From positions 124,001 through 188,000 of the forward strand of contig NZ_SSXX01000002.1 of the NCBI RefSeq assembly GCF_009469615.1: 64,000 nucleotides of DNA, read 5' to 3'. Both the position numbers and the translations under genes were made by a program. This document shows, in pieces, positions 18,112 to 26,330 of the stretch (position 1 is its first letter; each line of letters starts with the position of its first letter). The notes beneath the pieces were generated by a model. The model was not told the DNA's origin and searched no databases. It was given only the letters and a program-made list of their open reading frames with translations. The stretch comes from Dechloromonas sp. H13. GTDB taxonomy: Bacteria > Pseudomonadota > Gammaproteobacteria > Burkholderiales > Rhodocyclaceae.

Positions 18112-19050
18112 ATGGATCGCGCTGCCCAAATGACTGCCTTTGTCCGCTCCGTCGAGACCGGCGGCTTTTCTGCTGCGGCGCGGGAGCTGGGCCTGACGCC
18201 GTCGGCGCTGTCCAAGCTGGTGACACGCCTGGAGGATCGTCTCGATGCCCGCCTGCTGCAGCGGACGACGCGGCGCCTGCAATTGACGCCCGAGGGCGAG
18301 GCGTTCTACCTGCGGGCGCGGCAGATTCTGGCCGACATGGACGAGGCCGAGGCGGAGGTGGTGCAGGCCGGCACCCGCCCGCAAGGCCTGTTGCGCCTGC
18401 ATTGCGGTTCGGCCTTCGGCATGCACCAGCTGGCGCCGGCGATCCCGCGCTTTCTCGAACGCCATCCGGGGGTCGAGCTCGACATCACGATCAGCGACCA
18501 ACCGCTGGCGGCGCTGCAGGAGGGCATCGACCTGGCGATCCGCATCGGCGCGCTCGACGAGTCGTCGATGGTGGCGCGCCGCATCTGCAACCTGGAGCGC
18601 GTGATCTGCGCCGCGCCTGCCTATCTGGCCAGATACGGGACGCCGCGCACGCCGGACGACCTGCAGCAGCACAACTGCCTGTGGATCACCGCGCTGCCCG
18701 TCCTGCGCCGCTGGCCGTTCGACACCGACGACGGCATCCGCGTCGTCCACATCGATGGCAACGTCGTCGCCAACAATGCCGAAACCGTCCTCCAGCTGAC
18801 CGTTGCCGGCGTCGGCATCACGCGCCTGGCCGACGTCATCGTCGGCGATGCCATCCGCCGTGGCGAACTGGTGCCGATCCTGACCGACTGGCACCACGTC
18901 GAGCCGGTGCCGCTCTACGCCACCTACCCGAGCGGCCGTCATCTTTCGCCCAAGGTGCGGGCGATGGTCGATTTTCTCGTCGAGCAGTTCGGCGACGCGC
19001 CGTGGCGCCGCGCTGCGGCGGGCAAGCGGCAGCGCCACAGCCGGGCGTAG
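18112..19050 (+). CDS. LysR-family transcriptional regulator
   Basis: A 312-residue regulator. The N-terminal winged helix-turn-helix (residues 1-60) reads MTAFVRSVETGGFSAAAREL and LTPSALSKLVTRLEDRLDARL. The co-inducer-binding domain spans about 90-295, with DLAIRIG and RHLSPKVRAMVDFL typical of the CrgA/DsdC-like subgroup of LysR regulators. It is transcribed away from the small FSWNP protein. Its ligand cannot be told from sequence. Confidence 0.92.
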   Translation: MDRAAQMTAFVRSVETGGFSAAARELGLTPSALSKLVTRLEDRLDARLLQRTTRRLQLTPEGEAFYLRARQILADMDEAEAEVVQAGTRPQGLLRLHCGSAFGMHQLAPAIPRFLERHPGVELDITISDQPLAALQEGIDLAIRIGALDESSMVARRICNLERVICAAPAYLARYGTPRTPDDLQQHNCLWITALPVLRRWPFDTDDGIRVVHIDGNVVANNAETVLQLTVAGVGITRLADVIVGDAIRRGELVPILTDWHHVEPVPLYATYPSGRHLSPKVRAMVDFLVEQFGDAPWRRAAAGKRQRHSRA

Positions 19051-19164
19051 CGCCGATCGGCCGGCCGCGGGCTGGCACGGCTGTTGCGGAACCCGTTGCA
19101 GGGCGGCCGCCGGCGTCGACTTTCCGACAAGGCGGCGGGTCCGACCATTCAAGCGGAGTCTTTC

Positions 19165-19428
19165 ATGCGCGCACTGCCTGCCACCGTCGACCGTCACGGT
19201 CAGCCGGTCACCCTCGGCGACCGGGTCAAGATCCTCGCCATCACGCCCGACCTGGAGATGGACGAGGACGATCTCGACATGTTCTACGACATGATCGGTG
19301 CCACCTGCGAGGTCGAACGCATCGACGCCGAGGGCGCCGCCTGGGTGGCGATCTGGTGGAACGGCTTCGACGGGCCGCTGCTGACCACCGTCGGGCTGGC
19401 GCCGGGGCAGATGGAAAAGGCGGCCTGA
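19165..19428 (+). CDS. Hypothetical protein, acidic beta-rich
   Basis: An 87-residue protein with no family I recognise. It reads like a small SH3-like barrel: QPVTLGDRVKILAITPDLEM near the start, CEVERIDAEGAAWVAIWWNG near the middle. Start ATG 19165 has GCGGAG seven bases upstream. It converges on the NafY-like gene, and a dispersed repeat copy fills the 24-base junction. Confidence 0.6.
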   Translation: MRALPATVDRHGQPVTLGDRVKILAITPDLEMDEDDLDMFYDMIGATCEVERIDAEGAAWVAIWWNGFDGPLLTTVGLAPGQMEKAA

Positions 19429-19440
19429 ACCGGCGGCCGC

Positions 19441-19473
19441 CATTTTTGCCCCTTATTCATCGTCGACCGCAGC
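19441..19473 (+). repeat. Dispersed 33-nt element, copy 4 (exact core)
   Basis: Exact core at 19462-19473, arm CATTTTTGCCC with a second T-rich tract. It overlaps the 3' end of the NafY-like gene and provides its last codons (AAVDDE) and its TAA stop (19453-19455). Confidence 0.85.
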
Positions 19474-20190
19474 GTTGTAGTTTTTCAGCCGCTTCTCGGC
19501 CGCCACGCCGAGGATCTTCAGCAGCCAGGGCGGCGGCGACTCGAGCATCGCCTTCTGGAAGGGCTGGAGGATTTCCAGCGCCGGACCGCCCTCGGGCACC
19601 TTGATCGGATAGACGTCGGCGCGGATCACCTTGGCCGCCGCCGGGCCGCCGATCGAGACGACGTAGCAGACGTGGCAGTCGCCGATCAGCCGGGCGCGCC
19701 ACAGGTTGCGGTCCTCGGCGAATTCGGCGTCCATGGTGTCGCGGATGTCCACCAGGCGGATTTCCCCCGGCGACACCTGATAGACGAGGAAGCGCAGGCA
19801 CGAGCCGAAATGGCCGGAGAGCGTGTCGCCCTTGTCCGAGGCGATGGCGATGCGCACCGAACCGGGCATGTCGCCCGCGGCGCAGGCCTGGATCTTGGGC
19901 AGCGAATCGTCGCCCTGCGTCTCGCCCCACAGGATGCGCACAGCGAGCTTCATCGCCTCCAGCCCGATGCCGATGTCTTCGCCGTCCTCCTCGCCGTCGG
20001 CGCTGGCGAAGCCGGTCTTGAGCATGGTCACCGTCACCTGGCGCAGCTTGTCCTCGTCGATCTCGTCGCCCAGCCGGCGTTGCAGCAGTTCGATCAGCGC
20101 CGGCAGGCTCGCGCTGGGCATCGCCCGCGCCGCCAGCGCAATGCGCAAGGCGGCCTCGCGGGTGATCGGCGGCGTGGTCTGTTCCATCAT
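19453..20190 (-). CDS. NafY/NifX-like FeMo-cofactor-binding domain protein
   Basis: A 245-residue protein with a helical N-terminal domain (residues 10-75, like the NafY sterile-alpha-type domain) and a C-terminal dinitrogenase iron-molybdenum cofactor domain (about 110-225): VRIAIASDKGDTLSGHFGSC, DIRDT, and CHVCYVVSIGGPAAAKVI. NafY and NifX carry FeMo-co or its precursor during nitrogenase assembly. No nif gene is adjacent, so it may act in another Fe-S or nitrogen-related process, or be separated from the nif cluster. The last residues, AAVDDE, come from a dispersed repeat and are not family sequence. Confidence 0.8.
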   Translation of the reverse strand: MMEQTTPPITREAALRIALAARAMPSASLPALIELLQRRLGDEIDEDKLRQVTVTMLKTGFASADGEEDGEDIGIGLEAMKLAVRILWGETQGDDSLPKIQACAAGDMPGSVRIAIASDKGDTLSGHFGSCLRFLVYQVSPGEIRLVDIRDTMDAEFAEDRNLWRARLIGDCHVCYVVSIGGPAAAKVIRADVYPIKVPEGGPALEILQPFQKAMLESPPPWLLKILGVAAEKRLKNYNAAVDDE

Positions 20191-20315
20191 CTTCTCCTCG
20201 GTGGGGTTGGGGTAGTGTTGACTCGCAGGTACAGTGCCAGCAGCGCCAAGCCCCTGTTTTCAAACGGGCACAGGGCTTGCGTAGGCCATCGTCAACCAAG
20301 GAAAGCCCCGCAATC

Positions 20316-21977
20316 GTGTCGGATACCTCACAACAGGTCGTGCGCGCCTACCACGAGCGCACCAAGCATCGCTTCGCCGCCTACGCCGAAGGCCCCGGCC
20401 AGCTCGACTGGGACGCCCAGCCGGCGGCCTTCCGCCATTACGCCGGGGCGCCGCGCGTCGAACTGCCGCTGAGCGCCGACCGCTTCGAGCGCTGCTACGG
20501 TCGACTGGCCGAAAAACCGGAAAACCCGGTCGTCCCCGACCTGGAGAGCCTGGGCGCGCTGCTCGAACTGTCGTTCGGCATCTCCGCCTGGAAAAGCTGG
20601 GGGCCGAGCCGCTGGGCGCTGCGCTGCAATCCTTCCTCCGGCAACCTGCACCCGGTCGAGGCCTACGTGCTGGCCGGCGGCCTGCCCGGCGTGCCGGCCG
20701 GGCTGCATCACTACGACCCGCAAGCGCACGTCCTCGAAACCCGCGCCGCCCTTGCCGACGGCGGCCCGGCGCCGTGGCTGGCTGTCGGCCTGAGCAGCGT
20801 CATGTGGCGCGAGGCGTGGAAGTACGGCGAACGCGCCTTCCGCTACTGCCAGCTCGACGTCGGCCATGCCGTCGGCGCCCTCGACTACGCGGCGGCACTG
20901 CTCGGCTGGCAGGTCGTGCCGCTGGCCGTGCCCTCGGCGACGCTCGCCCATTGCCTGGGCATCGATCGTCCCGGTGATTTCCCGAGCGGGCGCTACGCCT
21001 TCACCGAGGTCGAAGAGCCGGAAATCCTGCTCGCCGTGCACGGCCCCGGCCTGGCCGCGCCGCCCGCCGGCGAGGCGCTCGCTGCCGCGCTTGATGGCGC
21101 GCTATGGGCCGGGCAGCCGAGCCGCATCGACCCGGCGCCTGGCTATCGCTGGCCGGCCATCGACCAGGCGGCGGCCGCCAGCCGTTCGTTGCGGTCGACC
21201 CCGGAAAACGGCCAGATTTCGCCGGCCTTCGCCGAACTGCCGCCGCTCGCCGCGCATTCCGCTACGGCCGGCGCCGCGCAGCTCATCCGCCAGCGGCGCA
21301 GCGGCCAGCGCTTCGACCCGAAATGCACGCTCGACAAGGCCGCCTTCTACCGCCTGCTCGATGCCACGCTGCCGCGCCCGCAGGCGCCGTTCGACGGCCA
21401 GGAAGCCGATTCGGCCATCCACCTGCTGCTTTTCGTGCTGCGCGTCGACGGTCTGCCGACCGGCCTCTACCTGCTGCCGCGCACGCCGCAGGCCGCGCTG
21501 GAGCTGCCCGCCGCCCTCGGGCAGGGCGACGCGCGTTTCGCCGGCCGCTGCCCGGTGGCGGAAGTCGATCCCGACTGTCCGCGCCACCTCGGCCTGATCC
21601 TGCTCGGCGCCCTCGGCCTGCAGGAAATGCAGCGTCTGGCGCGGGCGCTCTCCTGCCATCAGGACATCGCCGCGACCAGCGCCTTTTCGCTCGGCATGCT
21701 CGGCGATTTCTCGTCGCTCGCGGGCGACGCCGCCAACTACCGCAAATTGCTGCGCGAAGCCGGGCTGGTCGGCCAGGCGCTCTACCTCGAAGCCGAAGCC
21801 GCCGGCGTGCGCGGCACCGGCATAGGCTGCTTCTTCGACGACCCGGTGCACCAGGCCTTCGGCATCGCCGACCCGCGCTGGCAGAGCGTCTACCACTTCA
21901 CCGTCGGCACGCCCATCGGCGACGCCCGCATCGAAACCTCACCGCCCTACCCGCAACGCCGGAAGGAAAACCCATGA
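20316..21977 (+). CDS. Two-domain SagB/ThcOx-type nitroreductase family protein
   Basis: A 553-residue fusion of two SagB-like nitroreductase domains (about 55-250 and 315-540), FMN-dependent oxidoreductases related to the azoline dehydrogenases of peptide maturation. Domain 1 shows WGPSRWALRCNPSSGNLHPV, domain 2 LIRQRRSGQRFDPKC and the late GCFFDDPVHQAFG. No cyclodehydratase or precursor-peptide gene is adjacent, so peptide maturation is not supported. Start GTG 20316, with AAGGAAAG upstream, was chosen over TTG 20277. Two dispersed-repeat copies encode loop or linker segments (AEKPENP and RSTPENG). The stop overlaps the start of the ankyrin gene. Confidence 0.82.
   Translation: MSDTSQQVVRAYHERTKHRFAAYAEGPGQLDWDAQPAAFRHYAGAPRVELPLSADRFERCYGRLAEKPENPVVPDLESLGALLELSFGISAWKSWGPSRWALRCNPSSGNLHPVEAYVLAGGLPGVPAGLHHYDPQAHVLETRAALADGGPAPWLAVGLSSVMWREAWKYGERAFRYCQLDVGHAVGALDYAAALLGWQVVPLAVPSATLAHCLGIDRPGDFPSGRYAFTEVEEPEILLAVHGPGLAAPPAGEALAAALDGALWAGQPSRIDPAPGYRWPAIDQAAAASRSLRSTPENGQISPAFAELPPLAAHSATAGAAQLIRQRRSGQRFDPKCTLDKAAFYRLLDATLPRPQAPFDGQEADSAIHLLLFVLRVDGLPTGLYLLPRTPQAALELPAALGQGDARFAGRCPVAEVDPDCPRHLGLILLGALGLQEMQRLARALSCHQDIAATSAFSLGMLGDFSSLAGDAANYRKLLREAGLVGQALYLEAEAAGVRGTGIGCFFDDPVHQAFGIADPRWQSVYHFTVGTPIGDARIETSPPYPQRRKENP
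20494..20526 (-). repeat. Dispersed 33-nt element, copy 5 (inside SagB-type gene)
   Basis: Minus-strand core GTCGACCGTAGC (11 of 12) with a 21-base arm GGTTTTCCGG then TTTTTCGGCCA. It encodes the loop around RLAEKPENP. Confidence 0.65.
21188..21220 (-). repeat. Dispersed 33-nt element, copy 6 (SagB inter-domain linker)
   Basis: Minus-strand core GTCGACCGCAAC (11 of 12); arm GAAATCTGGCC then GTTTTCCGGG. It falls exactly in the linker between the two nitroreductase domains. Confidence 0.7.
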
Positions 21978-22324
21978 CCCCGACCCTCGCCGCCTTTCTC
22001 GACGAACACGGCTTCCCCCGCGACCGGCTTTCCTAACCGCAGGCTGACCGCCGCTTCACGCCGCTCATGCGCGCCTGCAAGGAAGGCCGGCTCGACATCG
22101 TTGACGAACTGCTGGCGCTCGGCGTCGATTTCGCCGTGACCAACGCCGACGGCTGCAACGCCCTCTGGCTGGCCTGCTACAAAGGCAGCCACGCCATCAT
22201 CGAACGCCTGATCGCCGCCGGCATCGACCTTGACCTGCAGAACGGCAACGGCGCCACCTGCCTGATGTACGTTTCCTCGAACAGCAAGCCGGACCTGGTG
22301 AAGCTGCTGAGGAGGGCCGCCTGA
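21974..22324 (+). pseudogene. Ankyrin-repeat protein interrupted by an in-frame stop
   Basis: ATG 21974 overlaps the SagB stop and starts MTPTLAAFLDEHGFPRDRLS, then TAA at 22034-22036. The same frame continues with PQADRRFTPLMRACKEGRLD and three ankyrin repeats to 22324 (LLALGVDFAVTNADGCNALW, LIAAGIDLDLQNGNGATCLM). Only one codon separates the two halves from a continuous 116-residue protein. The second part could be restarted at ATG 22067, giving 85 residues with intact ankyrin repeats, but no ribosome site is clear. Read as nonsense mutation unless the stop is a base-call error. Confidence 0.65.
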
Positions 22325-22384
22325 GGGCATGCCGATGATCACGGGGTTATACTCCGGTCATTATTTCCCTTCCGTGACCGATCC

Positions 22385-23374
22385 ATGGCCATCCTGCGCT
22401 GCAACAAATGCGGGCTGCTCGCCGAGCAAGGCGACGGCCTAGCCGGACAAAGTGTCGCCTGCCCCAAATGCGCCGACCCGGCCAAGGTCTATCCGACGCT
22501 GTTCTTCATCGAGAAACTGCTCGACAAGTATTTCGATGCCCAGCGCGAACTGATCCGCCTCAAGTCCGCGCCAACGGTACAGAGCACACCGCAGCCGGTG
22601 AGGTCCTCTGCGCCGCTGGCTGGTCTGGACCTCGGCAATACCGATCAACTGGCGACGGAAATCCAGCACGGCCCGATCTACGACTGGTTTCACAAGCGCC
22701 AGATCAAGGTGCAGGCCGATCTGCGCGGTGTGGATACCAGCGGCTTTTTCGACGAAGTGGCGGAGGCCATCGGCGGCAATCTCACGCTGTTCAAGGAAGT
22801 GGTCGACCGCATCCGCTGGTCGCAACAGAAGGAATACAACGGCACCACCATCAAGCTGGAAAAGAAGACGCCGGACGAGGCCAGGGCGCTCCTCGTTTTC
22901 TGTCAGCAGTTGTATGACTTTTCCTTCGTCGCCAAATGCTTTCACAACAAGCAGGAAAACAATATCCGCCTGATCCTGCAAAGCGCGCCGGCGGTCCGCC
23001 AGTTTTTCAATGGCGAATGGCTGGAATGGCATGCCCTGATGAGCAGCTTGCGCCATGCCAAGGAGCGCGGTCGCCGCATTTCCTGCGCCCGTGGTCTCGA
23101 GATTGTGCTGGCCAACGGCGATCCGTACGAACTCGATGTCTTCATGCTTGTCGACGGCACGACGCCGATCTGCATCGAATGCAAGAGCGGCGAATTCCGC
23201 CAGAACATCGATCGTTACCTGGCGCTGAAAAAGCGCCTGGGGCTGGCCGGCAAACAATTCGTGATGTGCATTGCCGGCCTGGAAGACGACAAGGCGCGCG
23301 CCTACACCGCCATGTACGACATCAGCTTCGTCAACGAACAGCGGCTGGCCGAGCATCTCTCCCGCCTGTTCTGA
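22385..23374 (+). CDS. Zinc-ribbon plus PD-(D/E)XK nuclease-like protein (DUF1887/Card1-like C-terminus)
   Basis: A 329-residue protein. An N-terminal zinc ribbon (CNKCG near 6-10 and CPKC near 27-30) precedes a middle helical region and a C-terminal restriction-like fold: YELDVFMLVDG (catalytic Asp), then CIECKSGEF (E-x-K) and KKRLGLAGKQFVMCIAG, closely like the C-terminal nuclease domain of Card1/Can2 (DUF1887). No CARF domain and no CRISPR genes are present. It may be a solitary defence or DNA-processing nuclease; targets unknown. ATG 22385 follows CCGTGACCGATCC with no strong ribosome site. Confidence 0.72.
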   Translation: MAILRCNKCGLLAEQGDGLAGQSVACPKCADPAKVYPTLFFIEKLLDKYFDAQRELIRLKSAPTVQSTPQPVRSSAPLAGLDLGNTDQLATEIQHGPIYDWFHKRQIKVQADLRGVDTSGFFDEVAEAIGGNLTLFKEVVDRIRWSQQKEYNGTTIKLEKKTPDEARALLVFCQQLYDFSFVAKCFHNKQENNIRLILQSAPAVRQFFNGEWLEWHALMSSLRHAKERGRRISCARGLEIVLANGDPYELDVFMLVDGTTPICIECKSGEFRQNIDRYLALKKRLGLAGKQFVMCIAGLEDDKARAYTAMYDISFVNEQRLAEHLSRLF

Positions 23375-23385
23375 GCGCGGGTGGT

Positions 23386-23418
23386 CTTTTTTGGCTTTTT
23401 TGGACAGTCGACCGCGAC
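23386..23418 (+). repeat. Dispersed 33-nt element, copy 7
   Basis: Core GTCGACCGCGAC (10 of 12) at 23407-23418; arm CTTTTTTGGC then TTTTTTGGACA. It lies 11 bases past the stop of the nuclease gene. Confidence 0.75.
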
Positions 23419-23636
23419 GATATGCTTGCAGCGCCGGGCGCACCTTCGCTGATGGCCACCAGGAAGAGCCGCATCGTAGCGACCTATATGCCGTTGAGCG
23501 CCCGGGATTACTGAAGAAGGCGGCTTGACCGGAAGCCTTGCGGTTTTCCGCGGCGGGGTGCTAGTTTTCCGATCGATGCGGCGCGCCGGTCCGGTTGCCG
23601 CTTCGCCTGTCGAACCTGATCCTGATCGGAGCTCCA

Positions 23637-24023
23637 ATGCATATCATTGCGCTCGTTTGCGCAGCGATCCTCGGATTGCTGGTGTTCGGTCTCGGCCTTG
23701 CCGTTTCGATATTCCGTTTTCGCGAACGGCGGAGCATGGGCCACGTCGACGATCCGGCCAACATGCTGCACAAGCTGGTCCGGGCGCATGGCAACACTAC
23801 CGAGTTCGCCCCCTTCCTGGCCGTCCTGATTCTATACCTCGGCACGCAGACGCCTTCGGCGGCGATCCTCGGTCTGATGGTTGCCGCCACTGCCAGCCGG
23901 GTGCTCCTGGTCGTCGGCCTGCTGGCCTGGCCGACGCTGGCGCGGCCCAACCCGGCGCGATTCGCCGGCGCGCTGGGTACCTACATTTTCGGGATCGCCC
24001 TCAGCCTGGCGGTGCTCGTCTGA
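23637..24023 (+). CDS. MAPEG family membrane protein
   Basis: A 128-residue membrane protein with four hydrophobic helices. The MAPEG pattern (glutathione transferase-like eicosanoid and microsomal family) is seen in RRSMGHVDDPANMLHKLVRA followed by HGNTTEFAPF, where the Arg-Ala-His-x-Asn-x-x-Glu motif is diagnostic. Bacterial members have no settled role. CGGAG at 23627-23631 supports ATG 23637. It converges on crcB with a 20-base gap. Confidence 0.85.
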   Translation: MHIIALVCAAILGLLVFGLGLAVSIFRFRERRSMGHVDDPANMLHKLVRAHGNTTEFAPFLAVLILYLGTQTPSAAILGLMVAATASRVLLVVGLLAWPTLARPNPARFAGALGTYIFGIALSLAVLV

Positions 24024-24043
24024 ATGGGGCGCCGGCTACCGTT

Positions 24044-24451
24044 TCAGGCCCAGATCTTCGTCGCGCCGACCGTCAACAGGCCAAGGTAAGTCGCCGTCAG
24101 CGAACCGACCAGATGCACCGAGGCCAGCCCGATGGCCAAGGCCGGCTGGCCGGCCAGCAGGCGTTCGACGACTTCGGCCGAGAAGGTGGAGAAGGTGGTC
24201 AGGCCACCGAGAAAGCCGGTGATGGCGAAGAGCTTCCAGGCCAGGGGGAAATGCGTGTTGATGTGGAACAGGCCGACCGCCACGCCGACCAGGTAGCCGC
24301 CGATCAGGTTGGCCGCCAGCGTGCCGAGCGGCAGGGCGATGAGCAGCGGGTTGAGCGCCAGACCGAGCAGCCAGCGCGCCCAGGCGCCGAGCGCGGCGCC
24401 GGCGCCGACGGCGAGGAAATTGAGGGCGGTCAGGTTGTGCAGGGCGGACAT
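24044..24451 (-). CDS. crcB: Fluoride ion channel CrcB/Fluc
   Basis: Dimeric fluoride exporter of the inner membrane. The 135-residue protein has four helices; GAALGAWARWLLG, GTLAANLIGGYLVG and GFLGGLTTFSTFSAE (with the central break and polar track) are the family signature. The usual fluoride riboswitch was looked for in the 73 bases upstream and not found. It is divergent from glnS. Confidence 0.95.
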   Translation of the reverse strand: MSALHNLTALNFLAVGAGAALGAWARWLLGLALNPLLIALPLGTLAANLIGGYLVGVAVGLFHINTHFPLAWKLFAITGFLGGLTTFSTFSAEVVERLLAGQPALAIGLASVHLVGSLTATYLGLLTVGATKIWA

Positions 24452-24524
24452 AAGGGGGAATTGTAGCGGCCGGAGGGCCTCTGCCGGTTAAAATAGCGCG
24501 ATTACCCGAACAGGTTTTTTTACC

Positions 24525-26330
24525 GTGAGCAGCCCCAGCCAACCCGCCAACGCCCCGGCGCCCGCCGCCAACTTCATCAGGAACCTCGTCGAGGCCGATC
24601 TCGCCGCCGGCAAACATGCCCGGCGCCACTGGGCCGGACAGCCGGGCACCGCCGCCGACCATGCCGCCGGGCCGCTCGATCCGGCCAGAATCCGCACCCG
24701 CTTCCCGCCCGAGCCGAACGGCTACCTGCATTTTGGCCATGCCAAGTCGATCCTGCTCAACTTCGGCCTCGCGCAGCAGTACGGCGGCCGCTGCCACTTG
24801 CGCTTCGACGACACCAACCCGGAAAAGGAAGAGCAGGAGTACGTCGATTCGATCATCGACGCCGTGCACTGGCTCGGCTGTTCCTGGGAGAGCGACGGGG
24901 AAACCAATCTCTACTACGCGTCCAACTACTTCGACTGGATGGCCGGTTTCGCCGAATACCTGATCTCGGCCGGCCACGCCTACGTCGACAGCCAGTCGGC
25001 CGACGAAATGCGCGCCAACCGCGGCACGCTGACCCAGCCGGGCAAGGATTCGCCCTTCCGCAATCGTTCGGTCGAAGAGAACATGGACCTCTTCAAGCGC
25101 ATGCAGGCCGGCGAGTTCGCCGACGGCGCGCACATCCTGCGCGCCAAGATCGACATGGCGGCGCCCAACATCAACCTGCGCGACCCGGCGATCTACCGCA
25201 TCCGCCACGCCACCCACCACAACACCGGCGACAAGTGGTGCGTCTACCCGATGTACACCTTCGCCCACCCGATCGAGGACGCGCTGGAGTGCATCACGCA
25301 CTCGATCTGCACGCTCGAATTCGAGGACCAGCGCCCGTTCTACGACTGGCTGCTCGAACGCCTGGCCGAAGGCGGCCTGCTGCAGCGGCCGCTGCCGCAG
25401 CAGATCGAGTTCTCGCGCCTCAACCTGACCTATGTCGTGCTCTCCAAGCGCAAGCTGATCCAGTTGGTCGAGGAAAAGCACGTCGCGGGCTGGGACGACC
25501 CGCGCATGCCGACCCTGGTCGGCGCCCGCCGCCGCGGTTATTCGCCCGAGGGCTTCCGCCTGTTCGCCGAACGCATCGGCGTCTCGAAGAACGACTCGCT
25601 GATCGACTACGCGCTGTTCGAGGACGCCATGCGCGAAGTTATGAACGAATCCGACCTGCGCCGCATCGCCGTGCTCGACCCGCTCAAGCTGATCATCGAC
25701 AACTACCCGGACGGCCAGGTCGAGGAATGCTTCGCGCCCAACCACCCGCTGCATCCGGAACTCGGCCAGCGCAGCGTTCCGTTTTCCCGCGAGCTGTGGA
25801 TCGAGGGCGAGGATTTCCAGGAAGTACCGGAAAAGGGCTTCCGCCGCCTGTTCCCGGGGAACAAGGCGCGCCTGCGCTATGGCTACGTCGTCGAGTGCAC
25901 CGGCTGCGACAAGGACGCCGACGGCAAGGTCGTCGCGGTCCACTGCAATTACCTGCCCGAAACCAAGTCCGGCACGCCGGGTGCCGACAGCGTCAAGGTC
26001 AAGGGCAACCTGCACTGGGTTTCCGCCGCTCATGCCTGCCAGGCCGAAATCCGCCTTTTCGACCGCCTGTTCCGGGTGCCGGCGCCGGGCGCCCGCCGCG
26101 AGGGCGATGCGCCGGAACTGGAACGCAATTTCCTCGACGACCTCAACCCGGATTCCCGGCAGACGATTACCGCCCAGCTCGAACCTGGCCTGCGCGATGC
26201 CCGGCCGGAAGAACGCTTCCAGTTCGAGCGCCACGGCTACTTCACCGTCGACCGCGTCGATTCCCGGGATGGCGCGCCGGTCTTCAACCGCACGGTGACG
26301 CTCAAGGATTCGTGGGGCAAGGCCGGCTGA
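24525..26330 (+). CDS. glnS: Glutaminyl-tRNA synthetase
   Basis: Charges tRNA-Gln with glutamine. A 601-residue class I synthetase: the HIGH-like motif is PNGYLHFGHAKS near residue 66-77, and the KMSKS-like motif is VVLSKRKL near 304-311; the two C-terminal anticodon-binding barrels follow. The start is GTG 24525; the TAAAAT at 24487-24492 may be its -10 box. The N-terminal stretch of Ser/Pro/Ala is variable in the family. The stop overlaps the next start (TGATG), so the DUF924 gene is translationally coupled. Confidence 0.96.
   Translation: MSSPSQPANAPAPAANFIRNLVEADLAAGKHARRHWAGQPGTAADHAAGPLDPARIRTRFPPEPNGYLHFGHAKSILLNFGLAQQYGGRCHLRFDDTNPEKEEQEYVDSIIDAVHWLGCSWESDGETNLYYASNYFDWMAGFAEYLISAGHAYVDSQSADEMRANRGTLTQPGKDSPFRNRSVEENMDLFKRMQAGEFADGAHILRAKIDMAAPNINLRDPAIYRIRHATHHNTGDKWCVYPMYTFAHPIEDALECITHSICTLEFEDQRPFYDWLLERLAEGGLLQRPLPQQIEFSRLNLTYVVLSKRKLIQLVEEKHVAGWDDPRMPTLVGARRRGYSPEGFRLFAERIGVSKNDSLIDYALFEDAMREVMNESDLRRIAVLDPLKLIIDNYPDGQVEECFAPNHPLHPELGQRSVPFSRELWIEGEDFQEVPEKGFRRLFPGNKARLRYGYVVECTGCDKDADGKVVAVHCNYLPETKSGTPGADSVKVKGNLHWVSAAHACQAEIRLFDRLFRVPAPGARREGDAPELERNFLDDLNPDSRQTITAQLEPGLRDARPEERFQFERHGYFTVDRVDSRDGAPVFNRTVTLKDSWGKAG

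Noticed and set aside
24452..24524. Fluoride riboswitch upstream of crcB
   Set aside because: The short divergent gap has no recognisable pseudoknot motif.
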